Part shown: positions 1 to 6,357 of the stretch, one piece after another
How positions within the stretch are numbered: position 1 is the stretch's first letter
How the letters are laid out: each line of letters starts with the position of its first letter
From: an uncultured Lachnospiraceae bacterium
GTDB lineage: Bacteria; Bacillota; Clostridia; Lachnospirales; Lachnospiraceae
Direction of reading: 5' to 3'
DNA length: 10,106 nucleotides
Assembly: GCA_900313745.1 (NCBI GenBank)
Contig: OMSM01000422.1
Location: forward strand, 1 to 10,106
Notes under the pieces: generated by a model
What the model was told of the DNA's origin: nothing
The model's database searches: none
Seen by the model: the letters and a program-made list of their open reading frames with translations, nothing else
Translations under genes and position numbers: made by a program

Positions 1-333
1 AACGATGCGGCGGCTGTCCCCGCGTATGAAGTCCTGCGGATGGCCTGCGTGAACGGCGCAAGGGTGATGGGGCTTGACGGATGCGACGCTGTCGCCGCAG
101 GCAAGTGTGCAGACCTTATCCTCATTGACCTTGACGAACCGAATATGCAGCCCCTTCACAATATCGCGAACAACCTTGTATACTCGGGAAGCAAAAGCAA
201 TGTGAAGATGACCATGATCGCCGGCGAGATCCGCTATGACCGCTTCGATGGAAGACCCAGGTATTACATCGGCGCTGATCCTGCGGAGATATATGCGAAG
301 AGCCGGGAGATCTGCGACAGAATCTTTGGCTGA
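1..333 (+). CDS. Amidohydrolase, MtaD/SsnA-type deaminase (C-terminal part)
   Basis: The reading frame is open from base 1 to the TGA at 331-333 and shows the last 110 residues; the start lies before the window. The visible part has the typical C-terminus of the metal-dependent amidohydrolase superfamily: a helix with NGAR followed by GL, then AAGKCADLILIDLD, the strand that returns to the composite beta-sandwich, then QPLHNIANNLVYS. The phrase 'QPLHN...NLVYS' is characteristic of 5-methylthioadenosine/S-adenosylhomocysteine deaminase and related chlorohydrolase-like proteins, which deaminate purine-type substrates in the cytoplasm using a metal bound by His and Asp residues. Those metal ligands lie upstream and cannot be checked, so the substrate is uncertain (MTA, SAH, guanine or another aminohydrolase substrate). 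The next gene begins 5 bases after the stop, suggesting a shared transcript. Family is fairly sure, substrate is not. Confidence 0.8.
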   Translation, partial: NDAAAVPAYEVLRMACVNGARVMGLDGCDAVAAGKCADLILIDLDEPNMQPLHNIANNLVYSGSKSNVKMTMIAGEIRYDRFDGRPRYYIGADPAEIYAKSREICDRIFG

Positions 334-338
334 AGCCT

Positions 339-2018
339 ATGACTGAACTTGTATTCCTGCTTCTCGTCGTCGGAACGCTGCTGATTCTCTACATCAAGGG
401 CAGGTTTGACGAGAGAAAGAAGAAAACTGAATTCATCCGTTCGCTGAAGGACAGCTTCGGCGGACTTCCGATGGCTTCGCAGAAGGTGCCGGAGGAGTAC
501 CGGGGCGCGCTGAAGGGCTATCTCTCAAGGCATGAACCTAGGGACGGCATCGACGATATCACCGCCTCCGATCTGGAACTGGATGAGGTTTTCGACCGCC
601 TGAACTACACCTTCAGTTCCGTTGGAGCGGAGTACCTTTACTGCAGGCTGCGCACTCCCTCGCAGGGCCGCGGGGAGGAGGATTATGACGAGGCGGTGCT
701 GAAGGAGATTCACGACGACGAAAATCTCCGTACATCCCTCCAGTATGCCTTCCGCATGCTCGGACGCACGGGCAGGCTTTCAATTTACGATTACATTGAT
801 TTCCTGGACGGGGCGAAGGAAAAAAGCAATCTGCTTAACTATCTCGCGCCTGTTCTCGTCGTCCTTGCGCTCCTTCTTGTCCTGATAAGGACGGAGATGG
901 GCATTCTGGCCTTCTTCGGCGTGCTGGCCTTCAACATGGTCACCTATTACCGGGAGAAGAAGGACAACGAGCTTTTCCTCGGCTCCTTCCGCTACATTCT
1001 CCGGATGCTGACCTTCGCGGACAGGCTGAAGTCCATGAGCCTCCCCGGACTGGAGAGGGAGAAGAAGATCATCGCGGAGAACACCGCTGCCTTCGAGCCC
1101 TTCCGGCGGGGAGCCGGAATACTCCTCTACCAGACCGGCGGCGGCAATCCCCTGGATGTCCTGTTTGACTACGCCCGCATTCTGCTGCACCTTGACCTGA
1201 TCAAGTTCAACACCATGCTGCGCCACGTGCGGGGCCACCGGGCGGAGCTTGACGCACTTATCACCGCGTTCGGACGGATCGAAAGCATGCTCTCCGTGGT
1301 GTGCTACCGCGCCTCTCTGGAGCAGTACTGTGTCCCCGAATTTACCGGAAAGGATGAAAACTACTCCGTCCGGGAGCTTGCCCATCCGCTTCTTGAGCAT
1401 CCCGTGACGAACGACATCACGACAAAGGGCTGGGTGCTGATTACGGGCTCCAACGCGTCCGGAAAATCCACCTTCCTGAAAGCCTGCGCCCTTGGCGCTC
1501 TGATGGCGCAGACAATAGGCACCGTGTGCGCGGAGAGCTACCGCGCGCCCTTCTACAGGATTTTCTCGTCCATGGCGCTCCGCGACGACCTCGGAAGGGG
1601 AGAGAGCTATTACATCGTGGAGATCCGCTCACTTAAGAGGATACTGGACAGCGCCTCAACGGACGGGGGAGCTCCTGTACTCGCCTTCATCGACGAGGTG
1701 CTCCGGGGAACCAACACAGTGGAGCGCATAGCGGCATCCTCCGAGGTGCTCATGAGTTTTCCCGGAAGGAACATCCGGTGCTTCGCCGCAACCCACGACA
1801 TCGAGCTTACCTCCCTGCTGGAGGGTTCATACGACAACTATCATTTCGAGGAAGAGATAAGGGACGGTGACGTCCTCTTCAATTACCGCCTCATGAAGGG
1901 CCGTGCCGCCTCCAGAAACGCGATCCGGCTGCTGGACGCCATCGGATACGACAGGAACATCACCGAGGCCGCGGAGAGGCGCGCAGAGCACTTCATCGAG
2001 ACAGGGGAATGGAGATGA
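339..2018 (+). CDS. Membrane-anchored MutS-family ATPase
   Basis: 559 residues. The C-terminal third is a MutS-type ABC ATPase domain: Walker A GSNASGKST at residues 370-378, a signature-like segment MALRDDLGRGESYY near 413, Walker B LAFIDE with Asp452-Glu453, and an H-loop THD at 485-487. The N-terminal two thirds do not resemble the mismatch-binding domain of MutS. They carry a hydrophobic segment at about 3-19 and two adjacent predicted membrane helices at about 165-204, followed by a helical, clamp-like region. This matches the MutS-related proteins of Firmicutes, which are about 560-600 residues long. It presumably acts at the membrane as a dimeric ATPase; its substrate is not known and a mismatch-repair role should not be assumed. 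The ATG at 339 has only a weak ribosome binding site, so translation may be coupled to the gene before it. RNase HI follows after 25 bases. Confidence 0.85.
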   Translation: MTELVFLLLVVGTLLILYIKGRFDERKKKTEFIRSLKDSFGGLPMASQKVPEEYRGALKGYLSRHEPRDGIDDITASDLELDEVFDRLNYTFSSVGAEYLYCRLRTPSQGRGEEDYDEAVLKEIHDDENLRTSLQYAFRMLGRTGRLSIYDYIDFLDGAKEKSNLLNYLAPVLVVLALLLVLIRTEMGILAFFGVLAFNMVTYYREKKDNELFLGSFRYILRMLTFADRLKSMSLPGLEREKKIIAENTAAFEPFRRGAGILLYQTGGGNPLDVLFDYARILLHLDLIKFNTMLRHVRGHRAELDALITAFGRIESMLSVVCYRASLEQYCVPEFTGKDENYSVRELAHPLLEHPVTNDITTKGWVLITGSNASGKSTFLKACALGALMAQTIGTVCAESYRAPFYRIFSSMALRDDLGRGESYYIVEIRSLKRILDSASTDGGAPVLAFIDEVLRGTNTVERIAASSEVLMSFPGRNIRCFAATHDIELTSLLEGSYDNYHFEEEIRDGDVLFNYRLMKGRAASRNAIRLLDAIGYDRNITEAAERRAEHFIETGEWR

Positions 2019-2043
2019 CAGCGGGAGGATGCCCGGGAGACCA

Positions 2044-2520
2044 ATGAGCAATTCCAAAGTAACAATCTTTACTGACGGAGCCGCCCGGGGCAACCCGGAC
2101 GGTCCCGGGGGATACGGCACCATCCTGCAGTTCACGGACTCAGCAGGCGTACTTCACGAGAGGGAATACTCCGAGGGCTTCGAGAAGACCTCCAACAACC
2201 GCATGGAGCTCATGGCGGCCATCGTCGGGCTGGAGGCGCTGAACCGCCCCTGCACGGTGGATCTCTATTCGGATTCCCAGTACCTGATCAACGCTTTTGA
2301 GAAGGGCTGGCTCATGAACTGGAAGCGCAACGGCTGGCGCACCGCAGGAAAGGAACCGGTGAAAAACCGGGATCTCTGGGAACGGCTTCTTGCCGCCGCC
2401 GGACCGCATGATGTCTCCTGGCACTGGGTAAAGGGACACGACGGCCATCCGGAGAACGAGCGCTGCGACGCACTTGCAACTTCCGCGGCCGATCGACTTA
2501 AAAAAGGGTATAATACATAA
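2044..2520 (+). CDS. rnhA: Ribonuclease HI
   Basis: 158 residues, close to the 155 of E. coli RNase HI. It degrades the RNA strand of RNA-DNA hybrids (R-loops, replication primers) in the cytoplasm with two metal ions. The complete active site is visible: Asp11 in FTDGAARGNP, Glu55 in NNRMELMA, Asp77 in LYSDSQY and Asp142 in NERCDALA, with the catalytic His132 in VKGHDGHPENE. The basic handle region WKRNGWRTAGKEPVKN (93-108) is the substrate-binding protrusion present in E. coli-type enzymes. The ATG at 2044 is chosen because the conserved first strand begins right after it and GGGAGA lies just upstream (2035-2040). An in-frame ATG at 2029 would add five residues but has a GGGAGG immediately abutting it, which is poor spacing. 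The gene sits 25 bases after the MutS-like ATPase and ends one base before dut. Confidence 0.95.
   Translation: MSNSKVTIFTDGAARGNPDGPGGYGTILQFTDSAGVLHEREYSEGFEKTSNNRMELMAAIVGLEALNRPCTVDLYSDSQYLINAFEKGWLMNWKRNGWRTAGKEPVKNRDLWERLLAAAGPHDVSWHWVKGHDGHPENERCDALATSAADRLKKGYNT
2509..2514 (+). promoter_or_regulatory. TATAAT match just before dut (possible internal -10)
   Basis: A perfect TATAAT occurs within the last codons of rnhA (Gly-Tyr-Asn-Thr-stop). Transcription from it would begin at about 2520-2522, at the dut ATG itself, giving a leaderless message. No -35 box is found at 16-18 bases upstream (that stretch is CGGCCG-like); the nearest TTGCAA, at 2474-2479, is 29 bases away, which is too far. 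It is therefore a weak candidate and may be chance coding sequence. Confidence 0.2.
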
Positions 2521-2521
2521 G

Positions 2522-2971
2522 ATGTCTGCAGGCGAAGTTCGCATTAAAATCAAATATTTCTCGGACGAAATCGAAAAGCTTGCCGCAATAGGCGGTGCCA
2601 AATCCGACTGGATCGACCTAAGGTGCGCGGAGGAGACCGTGATGAAGAAGGGCGAGGCAAAGCTTATCCCTCTCGGGGTGGCAATGGCCCTTCCCGAGGG
2701 GTATGAAGCCCACGTCGTCCCAAGGAGCTCCACCTTCAGGAATTTCGGCCTTATCCAGACCAACCACTGCGGAGTTATCGACAACGCCTACTGCGGAGAC
2801 GGCGACCAGTGGTTCGTGCCAATGCTGGCGGTGCGGGATACCGTAATCCATGTCGGCGACAGGATATGCCAGTTCCGGATCATGGAGAAGCAGCCTCATA
2901 TCATCTTTGACGAGACAGACCACCTGGACGGGCCGGACCGCGGAGGCTTCGGCACGACAGGGAGAGCATAA
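2522..2971 (+). CDS. dut: dUTP diphosphatase (trimeric dUTPase)
   Basis: 149 residues. It hydrolyses dUTP to dUMP and pyrophosphate, limiting uracil in DNA and supplying thymidylate synthesis. The five trimeric-dUTPase motifs appear in order: motif I as SDWIDLR (28-34, Asp32), motif II PRSSTFRNFG (67-76), motif III GVIDNAYCGD with the catalytic Asp87 and Tyr90, motif IV GDRICQFRI (112-120), and the C-terminal phosphate-binding arm RGGFGTTGR (140-148). The segment DGDQWFVPMLAVRDTVIH between motifs III and IV resembles dUTPases common in Clostridia and their phages. The ATG at 2522 starts one base after the rnhA stop and is preferred because family members begin close to the IKIKYFSDE strand. 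Its ribosome binding site is poor: AAGGG lies 13 bases upstream, so it probably relies on coupling to rnhA. gltX follows after 19 bases. Confidence 0.93.
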   Translation: MSAGEVRIKIKYFSDEIEKLAAIGGAKSDWIDLRCAEETVMKKGEAKLIPLGVAMALPEGYEAHVVPRSSTFRNFGLIQTNHCGVIDNAYCGDGDQWFVPMLAVRDTVIHVGDRICQFRIMEKQPHIIFDETDHLDGPDRGGFGTTGRA

Positions 2972-2990
2972 ACGAAAGGTATCAGGGAAA

Positions 2991-4451
2991 ATGAAAATCA
3001 GAACACGCTATGCCCCAAGTCCTACAGGACGCATGCACGTCGGCAATCTGCGCACCGCGCTCTACGCCTACCTCATCAGCAAGCACGAGGGCGGAGACTA
3101 TATTCTCCGCATCGAGGACACTGACCAGGAGCGCTTCGTCGAAGGCGCTACGGAGATTATTTACCGCACCCTTGAGGCGACAGGCCTTCAGTATGATGAA
3201 GGTCCGGACAAGGACGGCGGAGTGGGCCCCTATGTGCAGAGTGAGAGACAGAAGGCCGGAATCTACCTTGATTACGCGAAGAAGCTTATTGACAAAGGTG
3301 AGGCCTATTACTGCTTCTGCACCCCCGAGCGGCTTTCCACCCTCACGCAGGTGATCGAAGGCAAGGAGGTCAGCGTCTATGACAAGCACTGCCTCGGCCT
3401 TACAAAGGAGGAGGTGGAGGAGAAGCTGGCCTCCGGTATTCCTTACGTCATCCGCCAGAACAATCCCAGGGAGGGACAAACCACCTTCCACGATGAGCTT
3501 TACGGAGATGTGACCTTCGACAACAGCGAGCTTGATGACATGATCCTCATCAAGTCCGACGGCTTCCCCACCTACAATTTCGCCAACGTGGTCGACGACC
3601 ATCTCATGGGCATCACCCATGTGGTCCGGGGAAACGAGTATCTCTCCTCATCACCCAAGTACAACCGCCTCTACGAGGCCTTCGGCTGGGAAGTTCCGAA
3701 GTATATCCACTGCCCGTTAATCACCGATGAGGAGCACCACAAGCTCAGCAAGCGCAGCGGGCATTCCTCCTACGAGGATTTAATCGAACAGGGATTCCTT
3801 CCCGAAGCGGTCGTCAACTTCGTCGCCCTGCTTGGGTGGTCGCCGGAAGGCGAGAGGGAGATCTTCTCCCTGCCCGAACTTGTGGAGGTGTTCGACTATC
3901 ACCGCATCGGAAAGTCGCCCGCGGTCTTTGACTACACCAAGCTCCGCTGGATGAACGGCGAATACCTGAAGGCCATGGATCCCGGGCGGTTCTACGAGCT
4001 CGCGGAGCCCTGGCTGAAGAAAGCGGTTAAAAAGGATCTCGACCTTAAGGCCATCGCGGAGATGGTCCGCACACGTATCGAAATCTTCCCGGATATCCCC
4101 GAAATGGTGGATTTCTTCGAGGAACTTCCCGATTACGGCACGGAGCTCTTCCGGCACAAGAAGATGAAAACAGATGAGAAGACCTCCCTGGAGGTTCTCC
4201 GCGAGATTATTCCCGTTCTGGAGAGCGCGGAAGATTACTCTAATGACGCCCTCTATGCCGCAATCCAGCAATTTGTCGCAGGGAAGGGATACAAGAACGG
4301 CTATGTGCTCTGGCCGCTCAGAATCGCCGTATCCGGAAAAGCGATGACTCCCGCCGGTGCTACGGAGATCATGTCCGTCATCGGAAAAGAGGAGACTCTC
4401 CGCCGTGTGAAGGACGGAATCGCCCGTCTGGAAGGCTGTGCGGAGGCCTGA
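2991..4451 (+). CDS. gltX: Glutamyl-tRNA synthetase
   Basis: 486 residues, the usual length for bacterial GluRS. It charges tRNA-Glu with glutamate using ATP; in many Firmicutes the same enzyme also mischarges tRNA-Gln for the GatCAB amidotransferase, but nothing here tests that. The class I signatures are present: the HIGH-type motif PSPTGRMHVGN (9-19) and the KMSKS-type motif KLSKR (251-255). RIEDTDQERF is the conserved glutamate-pocket region. A CxC pair (Cys108, Cys110) with Cys134 in YDKHC resembles the zinc-binding insertion of several GluRS proteins. The C-terminal anticodon-binding helical domain is intact. The ATG at 2991 is preceded by AGGGAAA. The extended frame back to 2850 is only overlap with dut. 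The stop TGA at 4449-4451 lies in the same frame as the downstream helicase. Confidence 0.96.
   Translation: MKIRTRYAPSPTGRMHVGNLRTALYAYLISKHEGGDYILRIEDTDQERFVEGATEIIYRTLEATGLQYDEGPDKDGGVGPYVQSERQKAGIYLDYAKKLIDKGEAYYCFCTPERLSTLTQVIEGKEVSVYDKHCLGLTKEEVEEKLASGIPYVIRQNNPREGQTTFHDELYGDVTFDNSELDDMILIKSDGFPTYNFANVVDDHLMGITHVVRGNEYLSSSPKYNRLYEAFGWEVPKYIHCPLITDEEHHKLSKRSGHSSYEDLIEQGFLPEAVVNFVALLGWSPEGEREIFSLPELVEVFDYHRIGKSPAVFDYTKLRWMNGEYLKAMDPGRFYELAEPWLKKAVKKDLDLKAIAEMVRTRIEIFPDIPEMVDFFEELPDYGTELFRHKKMKTDEKTSLEVLREIIPVLESAEDYSNDALYAAIQQFVAGKGYKNGYVLWPLRIAVSGKAMTPAGATEIMSVIGKEETLRRVKDGIARLEGCAEA
4442..4446 (+). promoter_or_regulatory. GGAGG ribosome binding site that decides the helicase start
   Basis: A perfect GGAGG lies inside the last codons of gltX. 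Counting 8 bases on brings the ribosome to the ACG at 4455-4457, ideal spacing. The only standard start codon in the helicase frame, GTG at 4491, is 44 bases away and has no comparable site of its own. Confidence 0.6.
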
Positions 4452-4454
4452 CCC

Positions 4455-6233
4455 ACGGGCCGCGAACTTAACCGGCAGCAGAAAGCTGCCGTGTGTCACT
4501 GTCACGGGCCCTGCCAGGTACTGGCGGGGCCCGGCAGCGGCAAAACACTCGTCATAACAGAGCACATCCGTTTTCTTCTTTCCGAATGCAATATTCCTCC
4601 GGAAGCAGTTCTTGTGATTACTTTCTCCAGGGCCGCCGCCAGGGAAATGGCGGACCGGTACCGGGCCGCCGATCCGGAGAACAGCCGGAAAATTCGTTTT
4701 TGTACATTTCATTCCCTCTTTCTTTCCATTATTCTTGAGCATTCCGATGCCGCTCCCCGAATCCTCGATGAAGAAGAACGGAGAGCGATTCTTCAGGGCA
4801 TTGCCGCTGAAATTTCAGTACCAGATAAAACGGAAACCGACGCAGCCGTATCCTCCGGCCTTTCAGCATCCGAAGCGGAAGAGCAGCTTTACAGGGTATA
4901 TAAGTCCTATCTCAGAGAAAACAACCTTATCGATTATGAGGCAATGATAACGGGGTGTTATTCCCTTCTGTCCGGCTCACCGGAAATCTGCGGAATATAC
5001 CGCAAAAGATACACTCATATTCTTATCGACGAATTTCAGGATATTAACAAGACTCAGTATGAAACGGTAAAACTTCTCCTGGGAGAGGGGAGCAGCCTCT
5101 TTGCCGTAGGGGATGACGATCAGTGCATCTATGGCTTCAGAGGGTCACAGCCGGAAATAATGCAGCAGATGCTGAAAGATTTTCCGGACTGCAGAAGGAT
5201 AATTCTCAATGTCAATTACCGGTGTACGGAAGCAATTAACAGTTCATCGCTTCTGCTTATCAGCGAGAACAGGAAAAGAATACCCAAAATGAGCAGAGCA
5301 TTCCGGGGAAAAGGATCCCGTCCAAGGATTATTGGCTTTGAGTCATCAGAAGAGCAGTATAGGTTCATACAGGATGAGCTCAATACCATAAAAAGCCGGA
5401 AAACTGCGGTGATATTCCGCAGCAATGCCCAGTTGACGGCATTTCAGAAATATATTGACCCGGTCGGTAAATCTATGGATAAAGTCAATAATCCGATTGT
5501 CCGGGTCGGTAAGGAGCTTGCTTCTGCTGTTTATTCTTATTTTGCCGCCGCCTTGGCCATAATGAGCGGCAAATGTCCGGATGATACCCTCCTGATCCGG
5601 ATCATGAATCTTCCCCAGCGGTATCTCACCCGGGAAACCTTAAGTATGGACACTCCCGGGAGCAGAAGGTTTTATCACGAGCTGGCTTTTCTCGGCGGGC
5701 TCTCGCCCGCGCGGGCATGGGATTACCTTATGCGATCCGTGGGTCTTCAAAATTGTTTCGGCGGCGCAGAGGCTGACAATGCAGCTGCTTATCTGAAAAA
5801 ACTTGCTGCCTCGTGCCGGACACTTAAGGCTGCCTCGGACATTCTCCTTAAGGCAGCAGAGGATATGGACAGACCGGACTCCGGATTTGCTGCTTTTCAG
5901 GCTTCACTTTTTCCCGAAGGAATGATCGACGGCTCATCCGAAGAAGAGGCACTGTCAGCGAACCGTCTTTCCCTCATGACATATCACCGCTCCAAAGGCC
6001 TCGAATTTGATCACGTCTATCTCCCGGACCTTAACGACGGGATTATTCCTTCCCGCAGGGCTTCCGGTGAAGCTTCCATAGAGGAGGAACGCCGCCTGCT
6101 CTATGTCGGAATGACCAGGGCAAAGGACCGCCTTACCCTTTCCTATGTCCGCGGAACCGCGGAAAATCCGCGTATGAGATCTCGCTTTCTGGAGGTCTTT
6201 GATCTGCCTCCGGACATTGAGAAGAGGACGTGA
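4455..6233 (+). CDS. Compact UvrD/Rep-family (SF1A) DNA helicase, likely ACG start
   Basis: 592 residues if read from ACG 4455, against about 700-750 for UvrD/PcrA, so the 1B and 2B insertions are probably reduced. The superfamily 1A motifs are all present: Q motif LNRQQKAAV (5-13), Walker A AGPGSGKT (24-31), motif Ia VITFSRAAA, motif II DEFQD (192-196), motif III VGDDDQCIYGFRGS, motif IV NVNYRC, motif V MTYHRSKGLEFDHVYL and motif VI RRLLYVGMTRAKDRL with Arg555. It should translocate 3'-5' on single-stranded DNA using ATP, in repair or removal of DNA-bound obstacles. The Q motif lies before the first standard start (GTG 4491). Between the gltX stop and that GTG the only near-start codon is ACG at 4455, 8 bases after GGAGG. 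Starting at 4491 would remove the adenine-contacting Gln9. The coding sequence looks lower in G+C than its neighbours. Family is sure; start is inference. Confidence 0.88.
   Translation, partial: TGRELNRQQKAAVCHCHGPCQVLAGPGSGKTLVITEHIRFLLSECNIPPEAVLVITFSRAAAREMADRYRAADPENSRKIRFCTFHSLFLSIILEHSDAAPRILDEEERRAILQGIAAEISVPDKTETDAAVSSGLSASEAEEQLYRVYKSYLRENNLIDYEAMITGCYSLLSGSPEICGIYRKRYTHILIDEFQDINKTQYETVKLLLGEGSSLFAVGDDDQCIYGFRGSQPEIMQQMLKDFPDCRRIILNVNYRCTEAINSSSLLLISENRKRIPKMSRAFRGKGSRPRIIGFESSEEQYRFIQDELNTIKSRKTAVIFRSNAQLTAFQKYIDPVGKSMDKVNNPIVRVGKELASAVYSYFAAALAIMSGKCPDDTLLIRIMNLPQRYLTRETLSMDTPGSRRFYHELAFLGGLSPARAWDYLMRSVGLQNCFGGAEADNAAAYLKKLAASCRTLKAASDILLKAAEDMDRPDSGFAAFQASLFPEGMIDGSSEEEALSANRLSLMTYHRSKGLEFDHVYLPDLNDGIIPSRRASGEASIEEERRLLYVGMTRAKDRLTLSYVRGTAENPRMRSRFLEVFDLPPDIEKRT
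4474..4490 (+). other. Small perfect hairpin at the 5' end of the helicase gene
   Basis: GGCAGC (4474-4479), a loop AGAAA and GCTGCC (4485-4490) form a 6-base-pair stem that ends immediately before GTG 4491. It has no T run, so it is not a terminator. It encodes part of the Q motif (Arg-Gln-Gln-Lys-Ala-Ala), so it may be chance, or it could affect initiation at the unusual start. Confidence 0.3.
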
Positions 6234-6245
6234 TTATGCTATGAT
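6217..6245 (+). promoter_or_regulatory. Sigma-70-type promoter with extended -10
   Basis: TTGAGA (6217-6222) is separated by exactly 17 bases from TATGAT (6240-6245), and the -10 is preceded by TGC, making an extended -10. Each hexamer differs from consensus at one position. It spans the 3' end of the helicase gene and its stop codon. Transcription should begin near 6252, giving a leader of about 105 bases before the GH13-like gene. This is the best promoter in the window and probably drives the three overlapping genes that follow. Confidence 0.7.
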
Positions 6246-6357
6246 ATTTATTTGACAATCCATGCCTTCCGGCTGCCGGCGCCGCCGTATTCAGGGTATC
6301 TTTGGTACTGATCTGGCCGGCATCAGACTTTCCGGATGATAGCGAGGTTTTAGATTG
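6246..6357 (+). promoter_or_regulatory. Leader of the second transcription unit with competing hairpins
   Basis: The stretch contains TGCCGGC (6274-6280) and its complement GCCGGCA (6316-6322), which could form a 7-pair stem. A competing inverted repeat, CTGAT (6308-6312) with ATCAG (6322-6326), shares base 6322. TTCCGG occurs twice (6267-6272 and 6330-6335). A 25-codon ORF runs from ATG 6262 to TGA 6337-6339 with four consecutive arginine codons (6277-6288) but no ribosome binding site. No known riboswitch class or U-run terminator was recognised. GAGG at 6344-6347 serves the downstream start. Confidence 0.3.

Noticed and set aside
780..1400. 206-codon minus-strand ORF within the MutS-like gene.
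   Set aside because: It lacks any recognisable motif and lies wholly within a well-supported gene on the other strand.
2474..2521. TTG 2474 as an earlier dut start.
   Set aside because: It would add residues unlike the family's N-terminus and overlap rnhA by 47 bases, with no ribosome binding site.
4449..4451. TGA between gltX and the helicase as a readthrough or selenocysteine codon joining them into one protein.
   Set aside because: gltX has its normal length up to this stop, a GluRS-helicase fusion is not known to me, TGA is the main stop codon across the window, and the hairpin downstream is a plain 6-pair stem beginning 22 bases after the TGA, without the apical features of a bacterial SECIS.
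4491..4493. GTG 4491 as the helicase start.
   Set aside because: It would cut off the conserved Q motif encoded just before it and has no good ribosome binding site; the ACG with GGAGG fits better, although GTG cannot be excluded.
3780..4742. 320-codon ORF on the minus strand across the end of gltX and the start of the helicase.
   Set aside because: It is antisense to two clear genes, has no recognisable domain and crosses their junction; it is a shadow of G+C-rich coding sequence.
6252..6257. Perfect TTGACA as a -35 box.
   Set aside because: No -10-like sequence lies 16-18 bases downstream; that stretch is G+C-rich (GCCGGC). The promoter at 6217-6245 explains the region better.
6234..6357. 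A rho-independent terminator after the helicase.
   Set aside because: Inverted repeats are present but none is followed by a run of T.
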